Positions 1 through 6,074 of a stretch of DNA of 6,248 nt are shown piece by piece; position 1 is the stretch's first letter, and each line of letters opens with the position of its first letter. Both the position numbers and the translations under genes were made by a program. Under the pieces are notes generated by a model. That model was not told where the DNA came from. It searched no databases and saw only the letters and a program-made list of their open reading frames with translations. The DNA comes from a bacterium (lineage in GTDB: Bacteria > Cyanobacteriota > Vampirovibrionia > Gastranaerophilales > Gastranaerophilaceae): contig JAKSUP010000083.1 of assembly GCA_024408905.1 (NCBI GenBank), positions 1-6,248 of the forward strand. Reading direction: 5' to 3'.

Positions 1-1141
1 TACTATATAATTTACCGCATATTCTGCCGACAACGGTAATTCTTGAATCACATTCAACTAATATTTGAGATGTTTTTTCAGGTGTTTTTGAAAACTGTCT
101 GAAAAAATATTTGCGATTAAAATTATGCGGAATATTATTAATTAAACTCGGATTGTATCTTATAAAGTCATCAAAATCAACATTTAATTTTTTCAAATTT
201 TCTAAATTCAAAAGCAAATCTTCCGCTTTATCAGAATGAATAATAACGGCGGTAATTCCTTTATCATCATTATAATCTTTCAAATAATACTCAGAGCCCC
301 AACAATCTGCCAATGTTATATCGCTTTTTCTGTGAATCTTGCGAAACTGACAATCAAAACAACTCTCTCGCATTGTAAGATTATGTACAAAGGCTTTTAA
401 ATACGGGTCGGAGACAACACTGCTGTATTCTGTTTTACCGTTTGAGTAATCAATTTTAAGGGAATATTTTTTCCAACCGCTTATCTTGTTTCTGAAAGAA
501 ACCGATGTAACCGTACAGTTGTTATCTTTTTGCTTTTCACCAATATAACTTCTCCAAACCTTCGGTGACGGTACGCCGTGACAAACAAAATCAACTGTAA
601 ACAAATTATCATAATTTGTCCTTAGATATGCTTTAAGACCGTTTACTTGACACGGAGTGCCGGAAAATAAAACCTTGGTTCCCTTTTTTAATTCAGACTT
701 AACATCATAAAATATTCCCGTAATATCGCTTTGAAGATATTTTGAACCGAGAATTTTAAGCAAATCGCTTTTTGTTGTTGCTTTTATATGTTCTGCCTTT
801 TTTGAATCATCTGACATTGCAACACCGTAAACTATACCACCAACATCAATGAAATGTGATGCAATTTCATAAAACGCACCACCGGACGAACTGTTCATTC
901 GAATATTATCATCAGTATTGACAACTGCATATATTTGCGATTGCCCAACATTTATACTTTTCTTTTTAACGATAGGACAAACTGTATTACACAGACCGCA
1001 ATTTACGCACTTTTGATTATCAATAACAGGAAAAATAAAACCGTTATTATCTTCTTTTGCAACAATTGCATTCTGCGGACATACGCAGATACACGCTGTA
1101 CATCCGGTACAATTTTTCTGAACTTTAATCGGTTTTGCCAT
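1..1141 (-). CDS. Ferredoxin-fused FrhB-like (F420 hydrogenase/dehydrogenase beta-subunit family) protein, 3' end cut by window edge
   Basis: My own translation gives 380 uninterrupted residues from an ATG at 1141-1139, and the frame is still open at base 1. An N-terminal 2x[4Fe-4S] ferredoxin domain has Cys11, Cys14, Cys17 and Cys21-Pro, then Cys45, Cys48, Cys51 and Cys55-Pro. An extra Cys19 lies inside the first motif. The FrhB N- and C-domains follow: SSSGGAF at 84-90, FSGTPCQVNGLK at 159-170, DFVCHGVPSP at 184-193, and a CxxC at 261-264 followed by ADCWG at 278-282. The family handles flavin/Fe-S electron transfer. In polysaccharide operons members are commonly annotated beside pyruvyl transferases, but no reaction is established there that I know of. 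The start is supported by AGGTGA seven bases upstream and lies 14 bases after the pyruvyl transferase stop. No signal peptide or membrane segment is seen, so it is probably cytoplasmic. The family assignment is firm; the role in this pathway is unknown. Confidence 0.93.
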   Translation of the reverse strand, partial: MAKPIKVQKNCTGCTACICVCPQNAIVAKEDNNGFIFPVIDNQKCVNCGLCNTVCPIVKKKSINVGQSQIYAVVNTDDNIRMNSSSGGAFYEIASHFIDVGGIVYGVAMSDDSKKAEHIKATTKSDLLKILGSKYLQSDITGIFYDVKSELKKGTKVLFSGTPCQVNGLKAYLRTNYDNLFTVDFVCHGVPSPKVWRSYIGEKQKDNNCTVTSVSFRNKISGWKKYSLKIDYSNGKTEYSSVVSDPYLKAFVHNLTMRESCFDCQFRKIHRKSDITLADCWGSEYYLKDYNDDKGITAVIIHSDKAEDLLLNLENLKKLNVDFDDFIRYNPSLINNIPHNFNRKYFFRQFSKTPEKTSQILVECDSRITVVGRICGKLYS

Positions 1142-1148
1142 TTTACAG

Positions 1149-1154
1149 TCACCT
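1149..1154 (-). promoter_or_regulatory. Shine-Dalgarno of the FrhB-like gene
   Basis: AGGTGA on the minus strand lies seven bases before the ATG at 1141-1139 and just after the TAA (1158-1156) of the preceding gene. It fixes the start of the FrhB-like protein and indicates that it is translated from the same transcript as the pyruvyl transferase gene. Confidence 0.75.
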
Positions 1155-1155
1155 A

Positions 1156-2334
1156 TTATAAGAAATCGGTTATATCATTTATAGCATCTCTAACCAATCC
1201 TTGATATTCCGGTATTCTACATTCCAATTGCTTTTTTATTTCATCGTGTTTAAGTATTATATCAAAAAAAGCATTAAAAATATCCTTGGTGTCTTCAATT
1301 TTGTTTACGGGAATAACATAATCATGCCACTTACCAAACAAATCTGTTGCTATTCCTTTGGATTTTATTGAATATCCAAGCACTAAGGTTGGAACAAACG
1401 AAGAATATGCCGCAATTGAGGCGTGTGTTCTTGTTGCTAAAAAAGCATAACATTTTGAAATAATATACTTAATTTGAGAAGAATTATAATTACCGTGTAC
1501 TAATCTGACACGGGGATTATTGACGTATTTTTCAAACAAAATATTAAGCGGTATATAGTCACCCGATGTATCATTTTTCCACACATGAGGGATAAGAGCA
1601 ATATTATAATCTGTATTTTTTAACAATTCATCAATTATATCAACGCATGCGTTAATAACCAACATATCATCCTTGTTTTCTTCCATAGCGAACGGACTGA
1701 GATTTATTCCAATGATTTTTTTATTCCACCAATCATCCAGTTGGACCTTGGATTTTTCAAGTATAAACGCAGGGTCGGCGGTTTTGAAAGTCACATCTTT
1801 AAAACCGTATTTTACAAGAATTTCGTATGATAAAGACTCACGTACATATATTCTTTTGTACGATTTAAGAGAATTTAATGTACTCTTATCGTTCATACAA
1901 TTTTCTTCAATAGATGCTCCCCACAAAAATGCAGGAATTTTTTTGCTTTTTGACCAATAAACAAGTGCATTGTTTTGAACTGAATTTCCATAGCAGTATG
2001 TATCACCGCCAACGTGCAACATAGCACTGTTTTTGCCCTCTTTTAACAAATCCCTCAACACAAATCGTGCGTATGGATAAATATTGCCTGTAAATTTATT
2101 CCAAACAACATTAAATAAACCGACCAATTTATTACCGCTTCGATGATATAATATTGCCTTATCACAAGGATTTTCAAAATTTTTTATATCTAAATATGAC
2201 CTATCATACTATGCCAATACGGTTTCAATATCTAAATCAGAAAAACATTTTGCAGTTGAATTTACTATTGCTTGAGAACCACGATTTTCATAACCTGTAT
2301 AACCTGCAAAAACTATTTTTTTCTTAGCACACAT
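1156..2334 (-). pseudogene. Polysaccharide pyruvyl transferase-family gene interrupted by an in-frame TAG at codon 42
   Basis: Read from the ATG at 2334-2332, the frame runs 392 codons to TAA at 1158-1156 with one interruption, TAG at 2211-2209. The N-terminus has the family's glycine-rich opening (FAGYTGYENRGSQAI, residues 9-23). After the stop come LHVGGDTYCYG (106-116), a conserved GINLSPFA segment (about 209-216) and the C-terminal TRTHASIAAYS...GYSIKSKG (301-327). The R-x-H there (Arg302, His304) matches the motif linked to phosphoenolpyruvate binding in CsaB/WcaK-type enzymes. The family adds pyruvate ketals to sugars from phosphoenolpyruvate. Length and both ends fit a complete enzyme, so this is a single nonsense change, not a deletion or frameshift. 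A 323-residue frame from TTG at 2127 would lack the N-terminal motif and has only a weak ribosome-binding site, so it is unlikely to be the normal product. The gene sits between a glycosyltransferase (27-base gap) and the FrhB-like gene. Alternatives are a sequence error, readthrough or amber recoding. Confidence 0.88.
2209..2211 (-). other. Premature amber (TAG) codon inside the pyruvyl transferase gene
   Basis: On the minus strand the codons read GTA TTG GCA TAG TAT GAT AGG, placing TAG at codon 42 with the same frame coding on both sides. Without suppression, only a 41-residue peptide would be made. One base change from CAG, GAG, AAG, TTG, TCG, TGG, TAT or TAC would produce it. Confidence 0.92.
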
Positions 2335-2344
2335 TAAAACTTGC

Positions 2345-2350
2345 CCACCT
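2345..2350 (-). promoter_or_regulatory. Shine-Dalgarno that fixes the true pyruvyl transferase start
   Basis: AGGTGG on the minus strand lies ten bases before the ATG at 2334-2332. It shows that translation was designed to begin upstream of the amber codon, so the shorter frame downstream of TAG is not the original gene. Confidence 0.7.
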
Positions 2351-2362
2351 GACTGACGATAA

Positions 2363-3520
2363 TTATATTTCTATACTTCTCATTGAAATATCTTTATATG
2401 AAAAAATCTTCATACCCTTGTTTACAGCAACGCTTTTCATCAAATCATACTTTTCTTTATTTTCGGTAATATCGAGAATTTCCTTTTTAATTTCTGTAAC
2501 ACTATCAGTCTGTAAAAACCGCACATTACCGCCCAAATCAATATGATGAGTACCCTGCCAATCTTTAACGAGCATCGGAATTCCCTGTGCTGCAACCTGC
2601 TCCCAAAAAACCGAATGACGCCCTGGAAACACAACCAAATCACTTGAAGCAAAGTACTTATAGGAATCTTTTGATTCAATCCAACCTATATACATAATCC
2701 TTTTGCCGTCACATAATGATTTTAACTTTTCGGTAAGTTCCTCTGTTACAGAACCAAAAACTATTAATTTAACGTTTTCGTTTTTAATTTCCTTTACAGC
2801 CTGCATAAGTAACAAAGTTTGCGTTTTATATGCATCAATCTTACCGCCTGTCATTATAAGAAAGTCACTGTCTTTAATACCGTACTGTTTTCTTATTTTT
2901 TCCCTTACCTGTGGCAGTGATGCCGATTTTACCAAATCATCGTCGGCACCCATAACCAAAAGTTCGCATTTTTCTTCGGGCAGGCGATAAACTTCTTTTA
3001 AAAAATCGACCCGTGCAGGCATTACACCGTAAAACTTTTTTGTAAATGGCTCTATTTTCTTTGCACATCTACGCCAAATAATTTTATGCAGTATGTTTTT
3101 TGATAAAAAGTTTTTGGCACTGTTTGAAAAATCGGCGTGATTATCAACATAAATCTTTACGTCATTTGATTTTGCATAAGATACAATAATACCTATATCT
3201 AAAAATTGACAACCGTGAATAAAAATAATATCGGGTTTAGAAATACTAAGAGCCTTTTTTAAACCTATAAATCTCTTAAAAAATCTGTTTATATTTTTAG
3301 GTTTTTTATAATCAAGTCTTGTAACAGGTATTTTGTACTCATTAATATAACTTTCAGCCTTTTTATATTCGGTCCCGTTGCCGTTTTTATCGAAGGTATA
3401 AAGAGATGCTATAACCTCAACATCATACCCCAATTGCTTATGAAATTTAGGAAGCATATTTTCCTGATAACTGAATCCGTCAGGAAAAAAACACGCCAAA
3501 CAAATATGTACAATTTTCAT
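2363..3520 (-). CDS. GT4-like glycosyltransferase (GT-B fold), 385 residues
   Basis: This is a retaining GT-B glycosyltransferase expected to add a sugar to the lipid-linked repeat unit on the cytoplasmic face. The N-terminus [20 protein letters not shown] is a typical acceptor-domain opening with a beta strand and an early loop. A middle strand reads [10 protein letters not shown] (96-105). The donor domain starts near [12 protein letters not shown] (221-232), continues with KLIVFGSV (251-258), and has [20 protein letters not shown] (298-317). In that last segment Glu307 sits where GT4 enzymes carry the nucleotide-sugar-binding Glu of the EX7E motif. The gene could also be opened at an ATG at 3541, but I chose 3520. 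AGAGG sits seven bases before it, its ATGA overlaps the stop of the upstream acetyltransferase, and MKIVHI is the natural family N-terminus. It ends in TAA. Sugar and acceptor cannot be predicted. Confidence 0.9.
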   Translation of the reverse strand: MKIVHICLACFFPDGFSYQENMLPKFHKQLGYDVEVIASLYTFDKNGNGTEYKKAESYINEYKIPVTRLDYKKPKNINRFFKRFIGLKKALSISKPDIIFIHGCQFLDIGIIVSYAKSNDVKIYVDNHADFSNSAKNFLSKNILHKIIWRRCAKKIEPFTKKFYGVMPARVDFLKEVYRLPEEKCELLVMGADDDLVKSASLPQVREKIRKQYGIKDSDFLIMTGGKIDAYKTQTLLLMQAVKEIKNENVKLIVFGSVTEELTEKLKSLCDGKRIMYIGWIESKDSYKYFASSDLVVFPGRHSVFWEQVAAQGIPMLVKDWQGTHHIDLGGNVRFLQTDSVTEIKKEILDITENKEKYDLMKSVAVNKGMKIFSYKDISMRSIEI

Positions 3521-4131
3521 ATGTTTTCCTCTGTAACGCAAATCAGTTTTTCGGGACTCTCAAAATATTTACCGTACTTAGAGAGTTTTTCGTCCGACCA
3601 ATTCCACCATTTAATTTTAAGTAATTTATCAATAATATCATCATTAAAACGTTTTCTTATTTCCCGTGCAGGAACACCTGCTACCACTGAAAAGGCTTCA
3701 ATGTCGTGAGTTACTACCGAATGAGCACCTATTACGGCACCGTCTCCTATTTTAACGCCTGATTTAATATACGCACCCTCGCCTATCCAAACGTCGTTAC
3801 CTATAATAACGGTATTTGATTTATCTCTGTTGATATTGGCAAAATTCTTCCTTAAAAAATTTTTTCCTTTAAAAAATACGGGCGACATTGATACAGTATC
3901 CGTCGGGTGGACACCGCCGCCAATATCGCAGTCCCCCGCAATACAGCAAAAATTACCGATTTGTGCATCGGTAACACAAGTTTTAGCACCAATATACGAA
4001 TACCTGCCCATTTGGGTTCTCACAATAACGCTGTCATAACTTACATTAGACGTTTTATCAATCTTACATTTGTCAAAAGACGGTATACGCAATTTAAAAA
4101 GTATTTTTGCCAGATAATAGGTTTTAATCAT
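3517..4131 (-). CDS. Xenobiotic-acyltransferase-like hexapeptide (left-handed beta-helix) acetyltransferase, 204 residues
   Basis: This is probably an acetyl-CoA-dependent O- or N-acetyltransferase acting on a polysaccharide sugar. The isoleucine-patch repeats are clear: [20 protein letters not shown] (41-60), then [19 protein letters not shown] (108-126) and [18 protein letters not shown] (127-144). The acetyl-CoA-side ending [14 protein letters not shown] lies at 149-162. His75 in GGGVHPTD is positioned like the catalytic histidine of the CatB/Vat xenobiotic acyltransferase family, and a loop extending from the helix follows it. The C-terminal WWNWSDEKL helix (175-183) is also typical of that family. 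Despite the resemblance to streptogramin/chloramphenicol acetyltransferases, its setting between glycosyltransferases argues for cell-surface sugar modification, not drug resistance. An AAGGG-type ribosome-binding site (4145-4141) precedes the ATG by nine bases. Its TGA overlaps the next ATG by four bases. Confidence 0.9.
   Translation of the reverse strand: MIKTYYLAKILFKLRIPSFDKCKIDKTSNVSYDSVIVRTQMGRYSYIGAKTCVTDAQIGNFCCIAGDCDIGGGVHPTDTVSMSPVFFKGKNFLRKNFANINRDKSNTVIIGNDVWIGEGAYIKSGVKIGDGAVIGAHSVVTHDIEAFSVVAGVPAREIRKRFNDDIIDKLLKIKWWNWSDEKLSKYGKYFESPEKLICVTEENI
3528..3532 (-). promoter_or_regulatory. Shine-Dalgarno deciding the start of the second glycosyltransferase
   Basis: AGAGG lies seven bases upstream of the ATG at 3520-3518, inside the end of the acetyltransferase gene. 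It favours this ATG over the in-frame ATG at 3541 and fits translational coupling through the ATGA overlap. Confidence 0.7.
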
Positions 4132-4144
4132 TTTCTACCGCCCT

Positions 4145-4708
4145 TTAAACGTCAATTTTGCGAATTAACTTTGCAGGATTTCCTGCAATAACACAGTTAT
4201 CTTCAAAACAGCCCGAAACTACAGAACCTGCACCTATAACACAGTTATCGCCTATCCTCGTACCCTTTAAAATAATAGAGTTCATACCGATAAATACATT
4301 TTTACCTATTTCAATCGGTTTTGTAAGTGAAATGTCATTATTACCTACCAGTCTTTCTTCGGGATTAATCGGATGAAAATCGGTGTCAATTATTTTGACA
4401 TTAGCACCGATTTTTGTATTATCTCCGATTTCTACCGAATTCCAAGAATATACTGTCACACCCGATGCACCAACATTATTACCTATTTTGATTTTTGCCT
4501 GTTTCTTTGCAACGATTATTGAGCGTTGATAAAGCCCTAACAAATTTGAAAAAAATCCGCTGTTAAAAGTTACATTGTTTCCAATATCAATTTGTGCCTT
4601 AGAAAAACGAAAAATAAAGGGATAACCTAACAGTTTTAATTTTCTACCGTATTTCACGCCGTTTAGTTTCATAAAAACTCTCGGCAGATAGCAGTTGAAT
4701 TTAAGCAT
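4145..4708 (-). CDS. WbbJ/maltose-acetyltransferase-like hexapeptide acyltransferase, 187 residues
   Basis: This is a left-handed beta-helix acyltransferase of the sugar O-acetyltransferase type, likely using acetyl-CoA in the cytoplasm. Repeats include AQIDIGNNVTFNSG (38-51), AKIKIGNNVGASGVTVYS (71-88) and VEIGDNTKIGANVKI (92-106). After a loop come PIEIGKNVFIGMNSIILKGTRIGDNCVIGAGSVV (131-164) and the coenzyme-A-proximal VIAGNPAKLIRKI (173-185). His112 in DTDFHPIN matches the catalytic histidine of LacA/Maa-type acetyltransferases. The start is well supported by AGGAG eight bases upstream. Its ATG shares one base with the upstream glycosyltransferase stop (TAATG), implying coupled translation. 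It differs clearly from the neighbouring acetyltransferase in length, loop and C-terminus, so the two are not a recent duplication. The target sugar and the position acylated cannot be read from sequence. Confidence 0.9.
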   Translation of the reverse strand: MLKFNCYLPRVFMKLNGVKYGRKLKLLGYPFIFRFSKAQIDIGNNVTFNSGFFSNLLGLYQRSIIVAKKQAKIKIGNNVGASGVTVYSWNSVEIGDNTKIGANVKIIDTDFHPINPEERLVGNNDISLTKPIEIGKNVFIGMNSIILKGTRIGDNCVIGAGSVVSGCFEDNCVIAGNPAKLIRKIDV

Positions 4709-5910
4709 TAAATCCGCTCCTTTTTAGCCGTTTGCTCTAAAATCTTTACGTATTCATCTGCATTTTCGACGGGTGCCACACTTTTTAAAAACTGTGCAGA
4801 ATTATTTGAATAACTGTCTAAATTTTTATTATTATAAATATCGAGTATTGCATTAGCAAAAGACACAGCGTCATCAGGTGCCACAACAGTCCATTTGTCG
4901 ATATTACTTAATTTTTTTGCCATATCAGAATCAAGGTCCATTGAAACCACAGTCGGCTTTCTGCTTAATAGACAGGTATTGGTTTTACTCGGCATACAGG
5001 TATATATTACGCCCTTTGGAACGGGATTGATATTAACATCCGCCATACAGTAGTTATCGGGTGCATACTCCATCGGTTGCGGAGGATAAAACAACAAGTT
5101 ATCAAGATTATTTTCATTCGCCTTTTTCTTTAAGTAATCAAGATTACTGCCAACACCTATTATATAAAACTTAATAAGTTTATAACCTCTCAGATATTTT
5201 GCAACGTTTATCAACATATCGGCATTCATCATCTGACCTATATTACCTGCATACACTACCCTGAATCCGTCTTCACGTTTTATGCCGTAGGTATTTAAAA
5301 AATGGTTGTCCTTATCTTTTATGCAATACGGCTCATTTTGATAACTCCAATTATAGATAATATCAATGTCACGCTTACTTTCTTGCCTTAAAACCTTTGC
5401 CAAATCTTCCGAAATGGTTACTACCCTGTCAGCCTTTTTATAAGCCAATGCCTGCATCTTTCTTGAAATAATAAAGGCAGGATTATTTTTAGAAAGTTTA
5501 CCGACAGCAAGTGCATCAAACGGAAAAATATCTTGGACATTATAAACTATCGGTATCTTGTGCCTCTTTGCAAACATTACGTGTAATACTGCCGTATTAT
5601 TAGATTGTAAAAATATAACGTCAATGTTATTAAGTTTTTTAATTTTTTTCTCACATACTTTATAATATTTTAATGACGAAATATATCTTTTTATAAAACT
5701 GCTTTTATCAGGCTCATTCCACGAAATATTAATTATTTTAAGATTTTCTTTGTTTTTTAAAGATAAAGGCATATCGCCTGTGCTTATCCTCTTTTGTACA
5801 AGTGAAACACTGTGACCGCTATCAAGTATTCGGCATATTATTTTTTCCATTAAATGATAAGAGGCATATTCTTTCTCAAAACTGCTTCCCGACCACACAC
5901 AAACGTTCAT
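4708..5910 (-). CDS. GT4 glycosyltransferase, WcaI/WbuB-like, 400 residues
   Basis: This is a complete GT-B-fold retaining glycosyltransferase presumed to use a nucleotide-activated sugar to extend the polysaccharide repeat unit. The N-terminal domain has MNVCVWSGSSFEKEYASYHL, PIVYNVQDIFPFDAL (120-134; the NVQDIFP position corresponds to the D-x-(W/F)-P segment of WbuB-type enzymes) and ADRVVTISEDL (160-170). The C-terminal domain has VVYAGNIGQMMNADML (218-233), KFYIIGVGS (247-255), LLFYPPQP (272-279), and MADVNINPVPKG (289-300) followed by CMPSKTNTCLLSRKP (305-319). These are typical of the subfamily, although an acidic residue in the usual EX7E position is not obvious. The length is normal and the frame is clean. 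It lies 20 bases after the remnant end of the CDP-glycerol transferase frame and overlaps the acyltransferase by one base. Donor specificity is not predictable. Confidence 0.92.
   Translation of the reverse strand: MNVCVWSGSSFEKEYASYHLMEKIICRILDSGHSVSLVQKRISTGDMPLSLKNKENLKIINISWNEPDKSSFIKRYISSLKYYKVCEKKIKKLNNIDVIFLQSNNTAVLHVMFAKRHKIPIVYNVQDIFPFDALAVGKLSKNNPAFIISRKMQALAYKKADRVVTISEDLAKVLRQESKRDIDIIYNWSYQNEPYCIKDKDNHFLNTYGIKREDGFRVVYAGNIGQMMNADMLINVAKYLRGYKLIKFYIIGVGSNLDYLKKKANENNLDNLLFYPPQPMEYAPDNYCMADVNINPVPKGVIYTCMPSKTNTCLLSRKPTVVSMDLDSDMAKKLSNIDKWTVVAPDDAVSFANAILDIYNNKNLDSYSNNSAQFLKSVAPVENADEYVKILEQTAKKERI
4717..4721 (-). promoter_or_regulatory. Strong Shine-Dalgarno for the 187-residue acyltransferase
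   Basis: AGGAG lies eight bases before the ATG at 4708-4706 and inside the last codons of the glycosyltransferase. It supports both the start and translational coupling at the TAATG junction. Confidence 0.78.
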
Positions 5911-5920
5911 ATAATATTAC

Positions 5921-5927
5921 TCTTCCT
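5921..5927 (-). promoter_or_regulatory. Likely ribosome-binding site of the 400-residue glycosyltransferase
   Basis: AGGAAGA lies ten bases before the ATG at 5910-5908, in the short gap after the TAA that ends the CDP-glycerol transferase frame. The match is moderate. No promoter-like pair of hexamers was identified in this gap, so expression probably depends on a promoter beyond the right edge. Confidence 0.55.
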
Positions 5928-5999
5928 GTTTTATAAAAAAACCTTTTTTACACAAATTTCGGTTGCATTTATTCCGTATTTTATAAATTCATCTCTGAA

Positions 6000-6013
6000 T
6001 TTTTTTTTTTTTT
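6000..6013 (-). repeat. A14 homopolymer tract in the CDP-glycerol transferase tail
   Basis: Fourteen consecutive A on the minus strand (T on the plus strand) encode the end of a Glu and four Lys codons. The tract length keeps the family frame on both sides. Runs this long are prone to replication or transcription slippage and to sequencing error. Here the tract lies downstream of both premature stops, so slippage would have no obvious effect on the present product. Confidence 0.85.
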
Positions 6014-6032
6014 CTCTTTCTTCTTTATAGTC

Positions 6033-6035
6033 TTA
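6033..6035 (-). other. Premature TAA in the CDP-glycerol transferase frame
   Basis: Minus-strand codons read ATA GAT AAT TAA GAC TAT AAA, 13 codons after the TGA. The following DYKEE...KKKFRDEF resembles the usual C-terminal tail, so the original codon may have been CAA, AAA or GAA. Confidence 0.82.
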
Positions 6036-6071
6036 ATTATCTATTCTCTCAATAAGTTCGGCTTCACTACG

Positions 6072-6074
6072 TCA
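6072..6074 (-). other. Premature TGA in the CDP-glycerol transferase frame
   Basis: Minus-strand codons read AAT AAG AGT TGA CGT AGT GAA. Family-like coding resumes directly after the stop in the same frame. One base change from CGA or GGA, among others, would explain it. Confidence 0.85.

Noticed and set aside
935..1204. Plus-strand open frame opposite the FrhB-like gene
   Set aside because: It lies antisense to a clearly conserved ferredoxin-domain coding frame, has no family-like features and simply mirrors that gene's codon pattern.
1673..1960. Plus-strand open frame opposite the pyruvyl transferase
   Set aside because: It is antisense to conserved coding sequence and shows no recognisable motif. 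The same holds for the plus-strand frames at 2703-2990, 3434-3709, 3830-4039, 3907-4191 and 4158-4376.
1156..2127. Pyruvyl transferase beginning at TTG (2127) as a normal 323-residue gene
   Set aside because: The same frame continues upstream through recognisable family sequence to an ATG with a good Shine-Dalgarno at 2345-2350. The TTG has only a weak GCGG-like site and would omit the N-terminal glycine-rich motif.
2440..2679. Minus-strand 79-residue frame overlapping the second glycosyltransferase
   Set aside because: It is an out-of-frame shadow within the donor-domain coding region, whose own frame carries the family motifs.
3521..3541. Extension of the second glycosyltransferase to an ATG at 3541
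   Set aside because: It would add seven residues of non-family sequence inside the upstream gene. The ATG at 3520 has AGAGG at proper spacing, an ATGA overlap and the natural MKIVHI start.
3517..4131. Antibiotic resistance acetyltransferase (Vat/CatB type)
   Set aside because: The fold and the position of the catalytic His match that family, but the gene is translationally coupled to glycosyltransferases in a polysaccharide operon, so sugar acylation is the better reading.
5985..6013. Inverted repeat AAATTC / GAATTT (6-base loop) followed by a T run on the plus strand, resembling an intrinsic terminator
   Set aside because: The stem is only six base pairs with one G-C pair, lies inside a minus-strand coding frame, and no plus-strand gene is present to terminate. 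On the minus strand the order is reversed and cannot act as a terminator.
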